Positions 45,809 through 55,601 are shown, counted from the first letter of the stretch. The stretch: DNA of 64,000 nt from Bdellovibrio sp. ZAP7 (GCA_945878405.1 CAMCTJ010000008.1:62001-126000); one strand, 5' to 3'. Notes: generated by a model not told the origin, from the sequence alone. Numbers and translations: made by a program.

Positions 45809-46912
45809 ATGATAACTGGAATTAAAAGGGACCATCAGCGATTCAAGCAGATCGTTAAAGGCAAGATCAAGCAGAACCTGAAGAAGTATATGACCCAAGG
45901 AGAAATCATTGGGCGTCAGGGGAAGGACTATGTCAGGATACCGGTCCACCAAATCGATCTTCCTCACTTTCGATTTGGTCAACGTCAATCAGGCGGTGTG
46001 GGCTCTGGCGATGGCCAACCGGGTACGTCACTGGGCCAAGAGGGTGAACAAAACGGGCAAAAAGCTGGGAGCTCTGAAGGGGAACATACGTTAGATGTTG
46101 AAGTTACGCTTCAAGAACTTGCCGAAATGCTCGCTCAAGAATTAGAGCTGCCGCGCATTCAGCCGAAGGGTCAGGGGTCCCTCTCCTCACAGAAAAATAA
46201 ATATACTGGGATTCACAATGTCGGTCCGAACAGTCTCCGTCACCTCAAACGAACCTACCGAGAAGCCTTGAAACGGCAGATCATTTCAGGACTCTACGAT
46301 CCCAAAAACCCGGTCATTGTTCCTATCAAGAGAGATTTTCGGTTCCGCACTTGGAAAAATATTCAAAAGCCCCAAAACAATGCTCTGATTGTCTATATGA
46401 TGGACGTCTCTGGAAGTATGGGGGATGAACAAAAAGAAATCGTAAGAACCGAGTCATTCTGGATCGATACTTGGATTAGAAGCAATTATAAAGACATTGA
46501 TATTCGATACATTATTCACGATGCTGCTGCCCGTGAAGTAGACGAAAACACTTTCTACCACACTCGTGAGAGTGGCGGGACCCTCATCAGCTCGGCGTAC
46601 AAGCTCTGCCTCGATTTAATCTCCAAGGAATACCCAATTGATGAATGGAACATCTACGTGTTTCACTTTAGTGATGGGGACAATTGGTCAGCCGAAGATA
46701 CAAAACTCTGTGTAGATCTTTTAAAAGCGGATTTGGTACCGAAATGTAATTTATTCTGCTACGGGCAAGTTGAGAGTCGTTATGGTAGTGGCCAGTTCAT
46801 TAAGGACCTCATGGAAAATTTCCAAGAGGAAGGTCGACTAGTAACTTCCAAAATTGAAAATAAAGAAGCTATTTACCGCTCTTTGAAAGAGTTTCTGGGA
46901 AAAGGCAAATGA
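45809..46912 (+). CDS. YhbH/YeaH family (DUF444) vWA-like protein
   Basis: A 367-residue member of the DUF444 family that is nearly always paired with prkA and spoVR. The N-terminal region is basic ([20 protein letters not shown]). The C-terminal half has a von Willebrand A-like fold with [12 protein letters not shown], a complete MIDAS-type DxSxS at about residues 199-203, and a second [11 protein letters not shown] element. The role is unknown; MIDAS proteins often bind partner ATPases. AAGGAA precedes the ATG and the stop overlaps the spoVR start (ATGA). Confidence 0.92.
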   Translation: MITGIKRDHQRFKQIVKGKIKQNLKKYMTQGEIIGRQGKDYVRIPVHQIDLPHFRFGQRQSGGVGSGDGQPGTSLGQEGEQNGQKAGSSEGEHTLDVEVTLQELAEMLAQELELPRIQPKGQGSLSSQKNKYTGIHNVGPNSLRHLKRTYREALKRQIISGLYDPKNPVIVPIKRDFRFRTWKNIQKPQNNALIVYMMDVSGSMGDEQKEIVRTESFWIDTWIRSNYKDIDIRYIIHDAAAREVDENTFYHTRESGGTLISSAYKLCLDLISKEYPIDEWNIYVFHFSDGDNWSAEDTKLCVDLLKADLVPKCNLFCYGQVESRYGSGQFIKDLMENFQEEGRLVTSKIENKEAIYRSLKEFLGKGK

Positions 46913-48405
46913 GGCACCAATTACCACCAGAATTGCACAAGGCCCATCAGGAAATCCGTGAGATCGCGCGGGGATATGGTCTGAATACGTTCGATATCAT
47001 TTTTGAATTGGTCGATTACGATGAGATCAATGAGGTTGCTGCACTCGGTGGCTATCCTACTCGCTACCCTCACTGGCGCTTTGGGATGGAGTATGACTAT
47101 CTCAACAAGTCCTATACTTATGGTCTTCAAAAGATTTACGAATTGGTAATCAATAATGATCCTTGTTATGCGTATCTACAAAAGGGCAATCCAGTCGTAG
47201 ACCAAAAGCTGGTCATGGCCCACGTTTATGGTCACTGTGACTTTTTCAAGAACAATATGTGGTTTTCACAGACCAACCGAAAAATGTTGGACGAAATGGC
47301 AAACCACGCAACTCGAATTCGTGAGTTTCAAGATCGCTTAGGCGTAGAAGTAGTAGAGAATTTTATTGATCAGTGTCTCTCAATCGATAATTTAATTGAT
47401 CAGTACTCAGTATTTAAAACCGCCACAAACACGCAGAAGCCCAGCCTGTTGTTAGAGGAACGAGAATCAGAAACTCCGACCAGCGCCGGAAGATTCCAGA
47501 GCAAGGATTATTTAGAAAACTTTGTCAATCCTCGATCCTATATTGACGAACAAGAAAAGAAGATCAAAGAAGGGCAAGACAAGCTAAGAAGGTTTCCCCT
47601 CAAACCAGAGCGAGATGTGCTTGCCTTCCTCATTAACTTTGCTCCGCTTGAAGGGTGGCAACAGGAAATCTTGTCGATTGTAAGAGAAGAAGCCTATTAT
47701 TTTGCTCCCCAAGCGGCAACGAAGATCATGAACGAAGGCTGGGCCAGTTACTGGCACTCAACGATCATGACTCAACATGTTCTCAAAGATTCTGAAGTGA
47801 TTGATTATGCGGATCACCACAGCGGAACGGTCAGCAGTCGGCCCGGGCAGCTGAATCCCTACAAAATGGGGATCGAGCTTTTTAGGGATATAGAGGAGCG
47901 GTGGAATAAGGGTAAATTTGGAAAAGAATACGATGAGTGCGAGGATGCCGGCGTAAAAGAAAAGTGGGATAAACAGGTAGGTCTCGGACGCCAAAAGATT
48001 TTCGAGGTAAGAAGACTACATAACGATGTTACTTTCTTAGATAGCTTTTTAAATGAAGAGTTTTGCGTTCAACAAAAGCTATTCACCTACGGGTTTAATC
48101 GCAGAACTGGCCAGTATGAGATCGTTGATAGAGACTGGAGAAAAGTGAAAAACCAACTGTTGTTTTCACTCTCTAACTTTGGACAGCCCATCATTCTCGT
48201 TGAAGACGGAAATTTTCAAAATCGGGGCGAGCTGCTCCTCGTTCACCAACACGAGGGTTTAGATCTCGAATTCGACAAAGCGACTGAGACGATTAAAAAC
48301 ATCTTCTCACTTTGGGGAAGGCCCGTTCACCTGATGACCAAATATAACTCACAAGCAAAATTGTTGAGTTATGACGGTAAAGAAATTCACGAGAAAGATG
48401 CGTAA
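46909..48405 (+). CDS. SpoVR family protein
   Basis: A 498-residue protein with the family features [26 protein letters not shown]-like segment (here [16 protein letters not shown]) and an HHSGTV stretch, followed by [17 protein letters not shown]. SpoVR proteins work with PrkA and YhbH in spore cortex formation in Bacillus and in stress responses of Gram-negatives; the molecular activity is not established. It overlaps the previous stop by four bases, so the three genes form one translational unit. Confidence 0.93.
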   Translation: MRHQLPPELHKAHQEIREIARGYGLNTFDIIFELVDYDEINEVAALGGYPTRYPHWRFGMEYDYLNKSYTYGLQKIYELVINNDPCYAYLQKGNPVVDQKLVMAHVYGHCDFFKNNMWFSQTNRKMLDEMANHATRIREFQDRLGVEVVENFIDQCLSIDNLIDQYSVFKTATNTQKPSLLLEERESETPTSAGRFQSKDYLENFVNPRSYIDEQEKKIKEGQDKLRRFPLKPERDVLAFLINFAPLEGWQQEILSIVREEAYYFAPQAATKIMNEGWASYWHSTIMTQHVLKDSEVIDYADHHSGTVSSRPGQLNPYKMGIELFRDIEERWNKGKFGKEYDECEDAGVKEKWDKQVGLGRQKIFEVRRLHNDVTFLDSFLNEEFCVQQKLFTYGFNRRTGQYEIVDRDWRKVKNQLLFSLSNFGQPIILVEDGNFQNRGELLLVHQHEGLDLEFDKATETIKNIFSLWGRPVHLMTKYNSQAKLLSYDGKEIHEKDA

Positions 48406-48424
48406 ATAAGAACTGGAGTGCAAT

Positions 48425-49411
48425 ATGAATGCTTCTGAGACAAAAGAGAAAATGCCCAAAAGATTGATTTTGGGAGAAATGTCAGCCACAAAGTTTTCGA
48501 TCATTTCTGATTGGCTCAAGAAAGACAATGTGGTGGTAGATTTTGCAAACGATGCTGAACTCCTCATCGAAAAAATTTCGGAGGAATCGTACCAGCTCTG
48601 CGTGGTCAATTGGTTATTAGGCGGAATAGGGCCTTTTGAACTAATCAGAAAAATTCGCTCCAGTTCTAAGAATCCCGACGTAAAAATCATGGTGGTTTCC
48701 AGGCAGGTCCAAAAGGTTAATATTCAAAATGCTATTTCAGCGGGAGCCCATGATTTTGTGGCAGAACCTTTTGAAAATGAAGTGGTGTTGAAGCGGATTC
48801 TTTATCACCTATCGCCCCAAAGCACGATGGACGCATCCGAATATGAGGATCGGGAAATCTCAAATAATGACGAATTGGAGCTTGTGAATCTATGCCTTGA
48901 AGTTTGTGAGAAATTAAGCAGAACGGAGAGGGGCCAGGAGCCGCACTCGCTCCATGAGGCAGTGAGTAAAATTGGCCAGGCTCTGGGTTCTAATCGCACT
49001 TCTCTTGTCATCGCTGATGTGGGAGAAACGTCAGGAGTCGTATTAGCCAGCAGTGATGATCCGAGCTTTCACAACTTTCCTATCTCCTTAGATAAGTACC
49101 CGGAAATCCAGCATGTAGTCTTTTCGGGAAAGGTGGTCCTCATCCCAGACGTCACTGCGAATACCCTGACTCATGAAATCAATAAAAAGGTTAAGTCGAT
49201 TCCCATTGGTTCGTTATTGGTTTTTCCAGTTAGGTATCAAAATGAGGTCATTGGAGTACTGACCATACGTCGTCCAAAAGCCAGTGAAATGCCATCTTAC
49301 GATAAATTACGGGTGTTACAGGCTCTTGCAAACCTGATGGCTGCCCAGTCAAATATTCAACTTTTACTCCGCAAGATTTATCGAGACCATCAACGGACTG
49401 GAACGGAATAA
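48425..49411 (+). CDS. Degenerate receiver (pseudo-REC) plus GAF domain protein
   Basis: A 328-residue protein 19 bases after spoVR, with GGAG upstream of the ATG. Residues ~12-125 follow the response-regulator receiver pattern, but the phospho-accepting Asp is replaced by Asn (CVVNWLLGG, N62), the conserved Lys by Glu (FVAEPF, E114) and the acidic pair near the N-terminus is reduced to GEM. The Ser of the switch position (VVSRQ, S92) remains. The protein therefore cannot be phosphorylated in the usual way. Residues ~150-320 form a GAF-like sensor domain (GSLLVFPVRYQNEVIGVLTI). No output domain is present. Position suggests it regulates or senses for the PrkA module. Confidence 0.8.
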   Translation: MNASETKEKMPKRLILGEMSATKFSIISDWLKKDNVVVDFANDAELLIEKISEESYQLCVVNWLLGGIGPFELIRKIRSSSKNPDVKIMVVSRQVQKVNIQNAISAGAHDFVAEPFENEVVLKRILYHLSPQSTMDASEYEDREISNNDELELVNLCLEVCEKLSRTERGQEPHSLHEAVSKIGQALGSNRTSLVIADVGETSGVVLASSDDPSFHNFPISLDKYPEIQHVVFSGKVVLIPDVTANTLTHEINKKVKSIPIGSLLVFPVRYQNEVIGVLTIRRPKASEMPSYDKLRVLQALANLMAAQSNIQLLLRKIYRDHQRTGTE

Positions 49412-49504
49412 AAAGTTAGCAAAAAACGTCATTTAACCCCCTAGACGGATATGTTTCACATCGCTATGCTCATTAATCTATTCTTTGGGCTGTAGGAGGA
49501 TTCA

Positions 49505-50794
49505 ATGTCTGAATCACATGTTTCGGACAGTGTTATTGTCGGTTGGGAAAATCATCCATTTTACTCCGGCGTCCTGGGCGCCATGGAAAGAGCCGGCCGA
49601 GCTATCCAAATAGATCGAAACGTATTCAATCGTTTGTCTAAACCCAAAAGAGTTCTTTATGTCTCGGTTCCTGTTCGCATGGACGATGGAACGATTCAGG
49701 TTTTTGATGGATTTCGAGTCCAGCACAATACGACTTTGGGTCCTGCTAAAGGGGGAATCCGTTATCACATCGATGTTAATTTAGCGGAAACTTCTGCTTT
49801 GGCCATGCTCATGACTTTAAAAAACTCTCTCGTCGGGCTTCCATTAGGAGGCGCTAAGGGAGGAGTTCGTTGTGATCCTAATAAACTCTCTCGAAAAGAA
49901 AAGCAGGCTTTAACTCGAAGGTACACGACTGAAATATCGATGCTTCTGGGACCAGAGAAGGACATTCCCGCACCAGATATCGGGACCGATGCTCAGACTA
50001 TGGCTTGGTTGATGGATACCTATAGCCAGCAAGTAGGGCATGCAGTGCCCGGGGTAGTGACTGGAAAACCCATCGAAATTGGGGGCTCCTTGGGACGGGT
50101 CGATGCGACCGGACGAGGCGTGGTTTATACGGTAATTGAAGCATCCAAAAGACTTCGTTTAGATTTAAACGACAAAACGCGCGTTGCGATTCAGGGATTT
50201 GGAAACGTTGGGTATCACTCCGCAAAGATTTTGTCTGATGTTGGATGTTCGATTGTAGCTGTCAGCGATGTTTCGGGCGGAATTTATAATACGAAGGGCG
50301 TCGCGATTGAAGAATTGCGCGCCTACATTGCCCAAAACAAAACGGTCAAAGGCTTTCCTGGGGGAGATTTCGTCAGCAATGATGAACTCCTCGAACTCGA
50401 TGTCGATATTTTGATCCCCGCAGCGCTGAGTGGCCAAATCACTGAAAAAAATGCAGATAAGATCAAGTGTAAGATCCTAGCAGAAGGAGCAAATGGGCCT
50501 ACCAGTCCAGAGGCGGACGCCATCCTTTTTGACAAAGGGGTGTTCACGGTCCCCGATATTTTGGCTAACTCTGGGGGAGTGATCGTTTCCTATTTTGAGT
50601 GGGTTCAAGGCTTGCAGAAGTTTTTCTGGAGCGAAAAAGATGTAAATAACAAGCTCTGGGAAATCATTTCGAACGCTTTTAATCGCGTCTATGATTTTCA
50701 CTCTGGAAACAAGATGGACATGCGCCACTCAGCGATTGCTGTTTCGCTTGAGCGGCTTTCTAAAGCCATGCTCTATCGAGGCTTCTTTCCCTAA
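49505..50794 (+). CDS. gdhA: Glutamate dehydrogenase
   Basis: Interconverts glutamate and 2-oxoglutarate. The 429-residue hexameric-class protein has GPAKGGIRYH, LPLGGAKGGVRCDP (substrate lysines), PAPDIGTDAQTMAW and the nucleotide-binding IQGFGNVGYHSAK, followed by ANSGGVIVSYFEW. GTAGGAGG precedes the ATG, and the intergenic stretch before it contains no other gene. Cofactor preference was not judged. It sits convergent with purA with no spacing between the stops. Confidence 0.94.
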   Translation: MSESHVSDSVIVGWENHPFYSGVLGAMERAGRAIQIDRNVFNRLSKPKRVLYVSVPVRMDDGTIQVFDGFRVQHNTTLGPAKGGIRYHIDVNLAETSALAMLMTLKNSLVGLPLGGAKGGVRCDPNKLSRKEKQALTRRYTTEISMLLGPEKDIPAPDIGTDAQTMAWLMDTYSQQVGHAVPGVVTGKPIEIGGSLGRVDATGRGVVYTVIEASKRLRLDLNDKTRVAIQGFGNVGYHSAKILSDVGCSIVAVSDVSGGIYNTKGVAIEELRAYIAQNKTVKGFPGGDFVSNDELLELDVDILIPAALSGQITEKNADKIKCKILAEGANGPTSPEADAILFDKGVFTVPDILANSGGVIVSYFEWVQGLQKFFWSEKDVNNKLWEIISNAFNRVYDFHSGNKMDMRHSAIAVSLERLSKAMLYRGFFP

Positions 50795-52084
50795 TTAGAA
50801 AGCTTTCTTTAGGTCGATGACCTGTTCTCGTCCTGCTCCAGTCGACAAGAGATTGATTCTTGCCCCTGTTTGCGTTTCAATGAACTTCAAATAGTTTTTG
50901 AAATTCTGTGGAAGCTCATCATACTTTCGTATTTCTGTTAGGGGCTCTTGCCAGCCGGGAACTGTTTCGTAGATAGGTTTTACTCTATTTAAAGAATCTG
51001 TGTCCGCAGGCAAGGTATCAATTGTTTTTCCATCTAGTTCGTAGGCGGTACAGACTTTTAATTCAGAAATTCCAGAAAGCACATCCGACTTGGTGATAGC
51101 CAAGTTTTTAATCCCAGAAACTCTCAGGGCATATTTCACTGCCACTAGGTCCAACCATCCACAACGTCGTGGGCGTCCCGTGGTTGCTCCAAACTCATGG
51201 CCCGTTTCCCGAAGCCTATCTCCCATGGCATCCTTGAGTTCCGTGGGAAAAGGCCCTTCGCCCACTCGAGTTGAGTAGGCTTTAATGACTCCCACAAAAA
51301 GCGTATCGACTGGAACTCTGGCCCCAAGACCCAAAGCGGCTTGCGAGGGTAAAGTGTGTGATGAGGTGACGTACGGATAAGTACCGTAGTCCATATCTAG
51401 AAGAACCCCTTGCGCTCCTTCGTAAAGAATCTTCTTTCCCTCAGCAATCGAATCGGCCATCAGTCTCGAAACATCTTTCACAAAGGGTTTTAGTTTCTTG
51501 CCGATTTCTCGGTATTTGGATTGGAACTCTTCCATATTTACCGGAGGAACGCCGTAGTATTTTTCGAGAAGAAAATTCTTTTCTTCTAAATTAGCTTTCA
51601 AACGTTCTTCAAAGAGCTTTTCATGAAAGAGATCGGAAACGCGAAGCCCTCTTCGAGCTGCTCTATCTTCATAGGCGGGGCCAATGCCTCGTTTGGTCGT
51701 TCCAATTTTTCCCGCCTTTCGACTCTCTCTCGCAGCATCTAAGTGCTTATGGTAGTCGACGATCAAATGACATCTGTCTGAGAGCCAAATTCGATTTTCT
51801 AGGTCGGGTACTCCCGCTTGGCGCAAGACTTCTACTTCTTTGAGAAGGTTTTCAGGGTCGACTACAACGCCCGAGCCAATCGCACACGCTGTGTGAGGGT
51901 GAAGAATGCCGGAGGGAATCAGATGCAGAATGGTTTGCTTGCCTTCAACTACTAAAGTATGTCCGGCGTTATTTCCACCTTGAAAACGGGCGACGATTTC
52001 TGCAGAGGAGGAATAGTAATCAACAATTTTTCCTTTGCCTTCATCTCCCCATTGAACCCCGATGATAACTACTGCTTGTGGCAT
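50795..52084 (-). CDS. purA: Adenylosuccinate synthetase
   Basis: Joins IMP and aspartate with GTP, the first step from IMP to AMP. The 429-residue length is standard. GVQWGDEGKGKIVDYYS (P-loop-like), GGNNAGHTLV, GTTKRGIGPAYEDRAAR, EGAQGVLLDMDYGTYPYVTSS and TTGRPRRCGWLD are all present. AAGGAAG lies before the ATG. The start follows serA by 17 bases on the same strand, so it may be co-transcribed with the serine genes. Confidence 0.97.
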   Translation of the reverse strand: MPQAVVIIGVQWGDEGKGKIVDYYSSSAEIVARFQGGNNAGHTLVVEGKQTILHLIPSGILHPHTACAIGSGVVVDPENLLKEVEVLRQAGVPDLENRIWLSDRCHLIVDYHKHLDAARESRKAGKIGTTKRGIGPAYEDRAARRGLRVSDLFHEKLFEERLKANLEEKNFLLEKYYGVPPVNMEEFQSKYREIGKKLKPFVKDVSRLMADSIAEGKKILYEGAQGVLLDMDYGTYPYVTSSHTLPSQAALGLGARVPVDTLFVGVIKAYSTRVGEGPFPTELKDAMGDRLRETGHEFGATTGRPRRCGWLDLVAVKYALRVSGIKNLAITKSDVLSGISELKVCTAYELDGKTIDTLPADTDSLNRVKPIYETVPGWQEPLTEIRKYDELPQNFKNYLKFIETQTGARINLLSTGAGREQVIDLKKAF

Positions 52085-52101
52085 TTTACTTCCTTCTTTC
52101 C

Positions 52102-53697
52102 TTATAAATAAATGGGTCTCACCATGAGCATCCCTCGAATGGCTTGTAAACTTTCAATAGCCTTATCCGACGGTTCCGAATCGATATTGATGAGTGCTAT
52201 CGCTTCTTTCTTTTTCGGATCTCGTCCCAAATGCATTCGAGCAATATTGATTCCCTGGCTGCCTAAGACAGTTCCCAGCGAACCTACGACACCAGGCTGA
52301 TCGACGTTCCTTGTAAAAAGGAGATGCCCTTGAGGTATTGCATCGATATTAAAATGATCAATTTGAACAATTCGAGGCTCTTCTTTACCAAAAAGGGTAC
52401 CTGCAACACTGACCTTCCTCTCTGCTTCAACTGAAAGCTCAATCAGGCTATTGTAATCGGGGCAGTCACCTTCAAAAGATTCCTCCACTCGAATCCCACG
52501 CTCTTTCAGAAGCTTTCGGGCATTTACAAAATTCACTGGAGTTGAAAGAAGCGGACTTAAAAATCCTTTCAAAACTGACAGGGTCAGTACTTCTCGATTG
52601 TATTGTGAAACAGTGCCCGCAAAATGAACTTTCAGCTTTTCAATTTTCTGCGGCGAGGCAACTTGTGCCAAAAAGCCTCCTAAGCGCTCGGCTAAGAGCA
52701 AGTAAGGCTTTAAAACACTGAGTTGATCCAAAGAAATACTGGGGACATTCACTGCGTTTTTTAAAACGCCTTCTCTGACATACAGAGCGATCTGCTCAGC
52801 AGACTCAAGTCCCACTTGGACTTGAGCTTCGTCTGTGCTGGCTCCCAAGTGCGGAGTCATAACGACGTCTTGTCGTTTCAAAAGGGGAGAATCAAGCGGC
52901 AAGGGCTCTGTTTCAAAAACATCGAGAGCCGCTCCAGCCAATATTCCCTCATCCAAAGCTTTCATCATAGCCGTTTCGTCGACAATTCCGCCTCTGGCAC
53001 AATTGATAAGATAAGCTCCGCGCTTCAGCTTCTTGAATGCTTTTTCGTTTATCAAATGCTTGGTCGAGGGAATCAAAGGCACATGCACACTTAAGTAGTC
53101 CGAAACCTCTAAAAGCCCATCAAAACTTTTGAGATCAATTCCAAGTTTCGCTGCAGATTCGGCACTCACGTAAGGATCATAAGCACAGACTTTCATCTCA
53201 AGACCTTGGGCTCTGGAAGCCACGACTTTTCCAATATTGCCCAAACCTAATAGGCCGAGCGTTTTTCCTCGGAGTTCATTGCCCTGATAGAGTTTCTTTT
53301 CCCATTTACCGGCTCGAAGAGAAGCGTCCGCTTGAGGGACATTTCGAGTGATTGAGAAGAGAAGGGCTAAAGCATGTTCGGCAGTCGTGACAATGTTTCC
53401 GGTAGGGGCATTCATTACGATGACCCCTCTATCGGTAGCTACGGGAACGTCCACATTATCAAGTCCAATCCCTGCTCGAAGGACGATTTTCAAATGACTC
53501 GTTTGTTCTAAGAGATCTCTATCGACCTTGGTGCGAGAACGAACCACTAGAATGTCAGTATCTTTAATTTTTTCTTTAAGAGCGGACCGCTCAAGAGCAG
53601 AATGCACTTCTAATTCAATCTGGGATATTTTCTTAAGGGCTGCAATACCCTCTTCGGCAAGCCCATCTGCAATGAGAACTTTCACTCGTTTATCCAT
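52102..53697 (-). CDS. serA: D-3-phosphoglycerate dehydrogenase
   Basis: Oxidises 3-phosphoglycerate to phosphohydroxypyruvate, the first step of serine synthesis. The 531-residue protein is the long type: catalytic domain with ILVVRSRTKV, LGLLGLGNIGKVVASRA (NAD-binding), NCARGGIVDE and MTPHLGASTDEAQ, then an intervening substrate-binding domain and a C-terminal ACT domain (about residues 455-531; RNVDQPGVVGSLGTVLGSQG) that usually gives feedback inhibition by serine. ATG 53697 is chosen because family sequence begins there; it overlaps the upstream aminotransferase stop by eight bases. Confidence 0.95.
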   Translation of the reverse strand: MDKRVKVLIADGLAEEGIAALKKISQIELEVHSALERSALKEKIKDTDILVVRSRTKVDRDLLEQTSHLKIVLRAGIGLDNVDVPVATDRGVIVMNAPTGNIVTTAEHALALLFSITRNVPQADASLRAGKWEKKLYQGNELRGKTLGLLGLGNIGKVVASRAQGLEMKVCAYDPYVSAESAAKLGIDLKSFDGLLEVSDYLSVHVPLIPSTKHLINEKAFKKLKRGAYLINCARGGIVDETAMMKALDEGILAGAALDVFETEPLPLDSPLLKRQDVVMTPHLGASTDEAQVQVGLESAEQIALYVREGVLKNAVNVPSISLDQLSVLKPYLLLAERLGGFLAQVASPQKIEKLKVHFAGTVSQYNREVLTLSVLKGFLSPLLSTPVNFVNARKLLKERGIRVEESFEGDCPDYNSLIELSVEAERKVSVAGTLFGKEEPRIVQIDHFNIDAIPQGHLLFTRNVDQPGVVGSLGTVLGSQGINIARMHLGRDPKKKEAIALINIDSEPSDKAIESLQAIRGMLMVRPIYL

Positions 53698-54859
53698 TTT
53701 GTCCACTTTCCAAGAAGGATTGGGCGGCCGCTCCGACTCCTTTTCCAAATTGAAGATCATGACCGAGCTTTTTCAAAGTAATTTCCAAGGCCCCTAAGAC
53801 AGAAATCATATCGAGCTCATCAAACCAACCCAAATGAGCTACCCGGAAGATTTTTCCCTTGTACTGATCTTGTCCTCCCGCGATGGTGATTCCAAAATCG
53901 TCGCGCATGAGGGAGATAATTTTTTTGCCTTCTGGAATAGAAGGAGGCACCCAAACTGAAGTGACTGAATCCCCTGGGGTCTTTGCAAAAAGTTCGAGGC
54001 CCATCGCTTTGAGGCCTTTACGAGTCGCTTCTGCAAGTCTCTGATGGTGATTGAAAATCGCTGGCAGCCCCACAGTTTGCATATTCTTCAAAACGAGATC
54101 GAGTCCACAAATCAAACTGACTGCCGGTGTCCAAGCCGTTTCACCAGTGAGGGCAGCTTTATCTTCCGCTTTTAGACTGTAATAAAAGTGAGGGATGTTC
54201 GATCGCTTACGAGCCTCTTGAGCCTTTTGTGAAAGCGCTAGGAAAGCAAGGCCAGGGGGCAACATGAAAGCTTTTTGACTGCCACTCACCACGGCATCAA
54301 GACCCCAGCTATCCATGGGAAGATTACAAACTCCCAGCGCCGTGATGGCGTCTACTACGACCAGTGCATCGCTGTGTTTTTTTACGACTTCAGCAATTTC
54401 TTTTACTGGGTGAAATACCCCGGTAGAAGTTTCAGAAGCTTGAAAGAGAACTGCTTTTACCTGAGGGTGAGTTTTTAACAGTTTCTCAATTTCTTTGGGA
54501 TCGGCAGCTTGTCCCCACTCAACTTTATAAACATGGGGAGTGAGACCAAAAGCTTGAGCAAGCTTTGTCCAACGCTCTCCAAATTTTCCGCCATCAATGA
54601 CGATGACTTCATCTTTTTGGGCAAGGCAATTGACGATGGTGGCTTCCATCGCGCCACTGCCGGAAGCTGCAAACAAGTAAGTGGGCTGTGTCGTTTGAAA
54701 GACGAACTGAAGGCCTTTTCGAACCCGCTCTAAAATCGCAATAAACTCTTTAGTACGGTGATGAAGGGTGGGTTTGCTCATCTCCAGAAGGACAGCTTCG
54801 GGAACTGGGGTTGGACCAGGAGCAAAAATACGGAGTTTTTCAAATACTGGATGTTTCAT
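53690..54859 (-). CDS. Class V aminotransferase (serine/phosphoserine type)
   Basis: A 389-residue PLP enzyme. FAPGPTPVPEAVLLEMSKP and HHRTKEF are typical of alanine-glyoxylate/serine-pyruvate aminotransferases; the PLP lysine is in SGSQKAFMLPPGLA, and the Asp that pairs with PLP nitrogen is in VVVDAITALGV. Overlap with serA indicates it supplies the transamination step of serine synthesis (phosphohydroxypyruvate to phosphoserine), a role class V members of this subgroup play in several bacteria. A separate serB was not seen in the window. No clear ribosome binding site precedes the ATG. Confidence 0.9.
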   Translation of the reverse strand: MKHPVFEKLRIFAPGPTPVPEAVLLEMSKPTLHHRTKEFIAILERVRKGLQFVFQTTQPTYLFAASGSGAMEATIVNCLAQKDEVIVIDGGKFGERWTKLAQAFGLTPHVYKVEWGQAADPKEIEKLLKTHPQVKAVLFQASETSTGVFHPVKEIAEVVKKHSDALVVVDAITALGVCNLPMDSWGLDAVVSGSQKAFMLPPGLAFLALSQKAQEARKRSNIPHFYYSLKAEDKAALTGETAWTPAVSLICGLDLVLKNMQTVGLPAIFNHHQRLAEATRKGLKAMGLELFAKTPGDSVTSVWVPPSIPEGKKIISLMRDDFGITIAGGQDQYKGKIFRVAHLGWFDELDMISVLGALEITLKKLGHDLQFGKGVGAAAQSFLESGQNG

Positions 54860-54953
54860 AGTAATTTCGATTGGTTAGGTTTATGAGTCGGTGGAAAAGG
54901 CTATTGGAGGGGGGAGGGGACGTCAAGGAATAATAAAAACACAACAAAATCAT

Positions 54954-54972
54954 ATACTTATAAAATAAGTAT
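54954..54972. promoter_or_regulatory. AT-rich palindrome, possible operator
   Basis: ATACTTAT-AAA-ATAAGTAT is a perfect 8+8 inverted repeat with a three-base spacer. It ends at the first base of a -35-like TTGATT for the small gene at 55078, so a bound repressor would block that promoter. It also lies upstream of the divergent aminotransferase. Confidence 0.45.
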
Positions 54973-55000
54973 TGATTTCAGAATGGGGTTCAGGCATTAT
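54972..55000 (+). promoter_or_regulatory. Possible promoter of the two small genes
   Basis: TTGATT (54972-54977), 17 bases and CATTAT (54995-55000), with TATAAC overlapping the same position. Transcription from here would give a leader of about 70 bases. The -35 box touches the palindrome at 54954-54972. Confidence 0.35.
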
Positions 55001-55077
55001 AACGCATCTCGTCAATTTGATGTGCTCGCAGCAATTGGGTCAGGTCCGTTTAACAGTAACTTTTTTTGGGGGTGTTA

Positions 55078-55275
55078 ATGTTAGAAAACGTAACTGGTTT
55101 AGAATCAAACAAAGTCATTGCTCTTAAATCGAAGAAGTCTCAAGAAATCTCACTAAAAGAGCTTTGTCAGGATGAAGATATCGCAACTTTGTTTCGCTTA
55201 GTTTGCGAATACGATCTTCGTAAAGAAGCTATCGCAGCTATTGAAAAGCGTCTGTTTAATATCAAAAGCATGTAA
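55078..55275 (+). CDS. Small hypothetical protein (65 residues)
   Basis: A 65-residue soluble protein with no membrane segment. It is acidic in the middle (ELCQDEDIATLFRLVCEYDL) and otherwise helical, ending in EKRLFNIKSM. Family not recognised; the pattern suggests a small helical bundle or a regulatory peptide. ATG 55078 follows a G-rich stretch that could serve as a ribosome binding site; GTG at 55072 and TTG at 55066 are alternatives. It is the first gene of a two-gene unit with an operator-like palindrome upstream and a strong terminator downstream. Confidence 0.55.
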   Translation: MLENVTGLESNKVIALKSKKSQEISLKELCQDEDIATLFRLVCEYDLRKEAIAAIEKRLFNIKSM

Positions 55276-55323
55276 GTAAAATCCGTTTCCGTTCCTTGTC
55301 TCTTTTTATTTTTTGGAGGGGGC

Positions 55324-55506
55324 ATGAAGAGATTCGTTTGGGTTTTAGTCATTACAAGCAGTCTTGGTTTTGGTGCTTCCAAGCCCCTTCCTTCTAAAAA
55401 GAGTAGAAACAAAAGAAAATCTCTCACCACAGCGCAGATCTACAAGCACGGCCCTTTTAGGGGCGGGGCTACGATTGCCGCGCCGTCCGCCACACTTTTT
55501 AATTAA
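55324..55506 (+). CDS. Small secreted hypothetical protein (60 residues)
   Basis: A 60-residue protein with a signal peptide (RFVWVLVITSSLGFGASK) and a very basic mature part of about 40 residues (KKSRNKRKS) that ends in Gly/Ala-rich sequence. An excellent ribosome binding site (GGAGGGGG) precedes ATG 55324. A short, cationic, exported product without cysteines could be a peptide acting in the periplasm or outside the cell; this is inference. A terminator follows 24 bases after the stop. Confidence 0.6.
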   Translation: MKRFVWVLVITSSLGFGASKPLPSKKSRNKRKSLTTAQIYKHGPFRGGATIAAPSATLFN

Positions 55507-55529
55507 GAGCTGTGTATCGCCAATAAAAA

Positions 55530-55581
55530 CCCCCAGAGGCTCTAGGTGAAATCACCTGATCGTCCCTGGGGGATTTTTTTT
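55530..55581 (+). terminator. Strong compound-hairpin terminator
   Basis: An outer stem CCCCCAG (55530-55536) / CTGGGGG (55566-55572) encloses a second hairpin AGGTGA (55544-55549) / TCACCT (55552-55557). A run of eight T's follows (55574-55581). It ends the two small genes. The opposite strand lacks an equally good T-run, so direction is +. Confidence 0.85.
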
Positions 55582-55601
55582 AGGAGTTTACTTAAAAGTT
55601 C

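Noticed and set aside
54906-54919. G-rich run before the aminotransferase as a G-quadruplex
   Set aside because: It has G2, G6 and G4 blocks with single A spacers and cannot supply four separate G-tracts of three.
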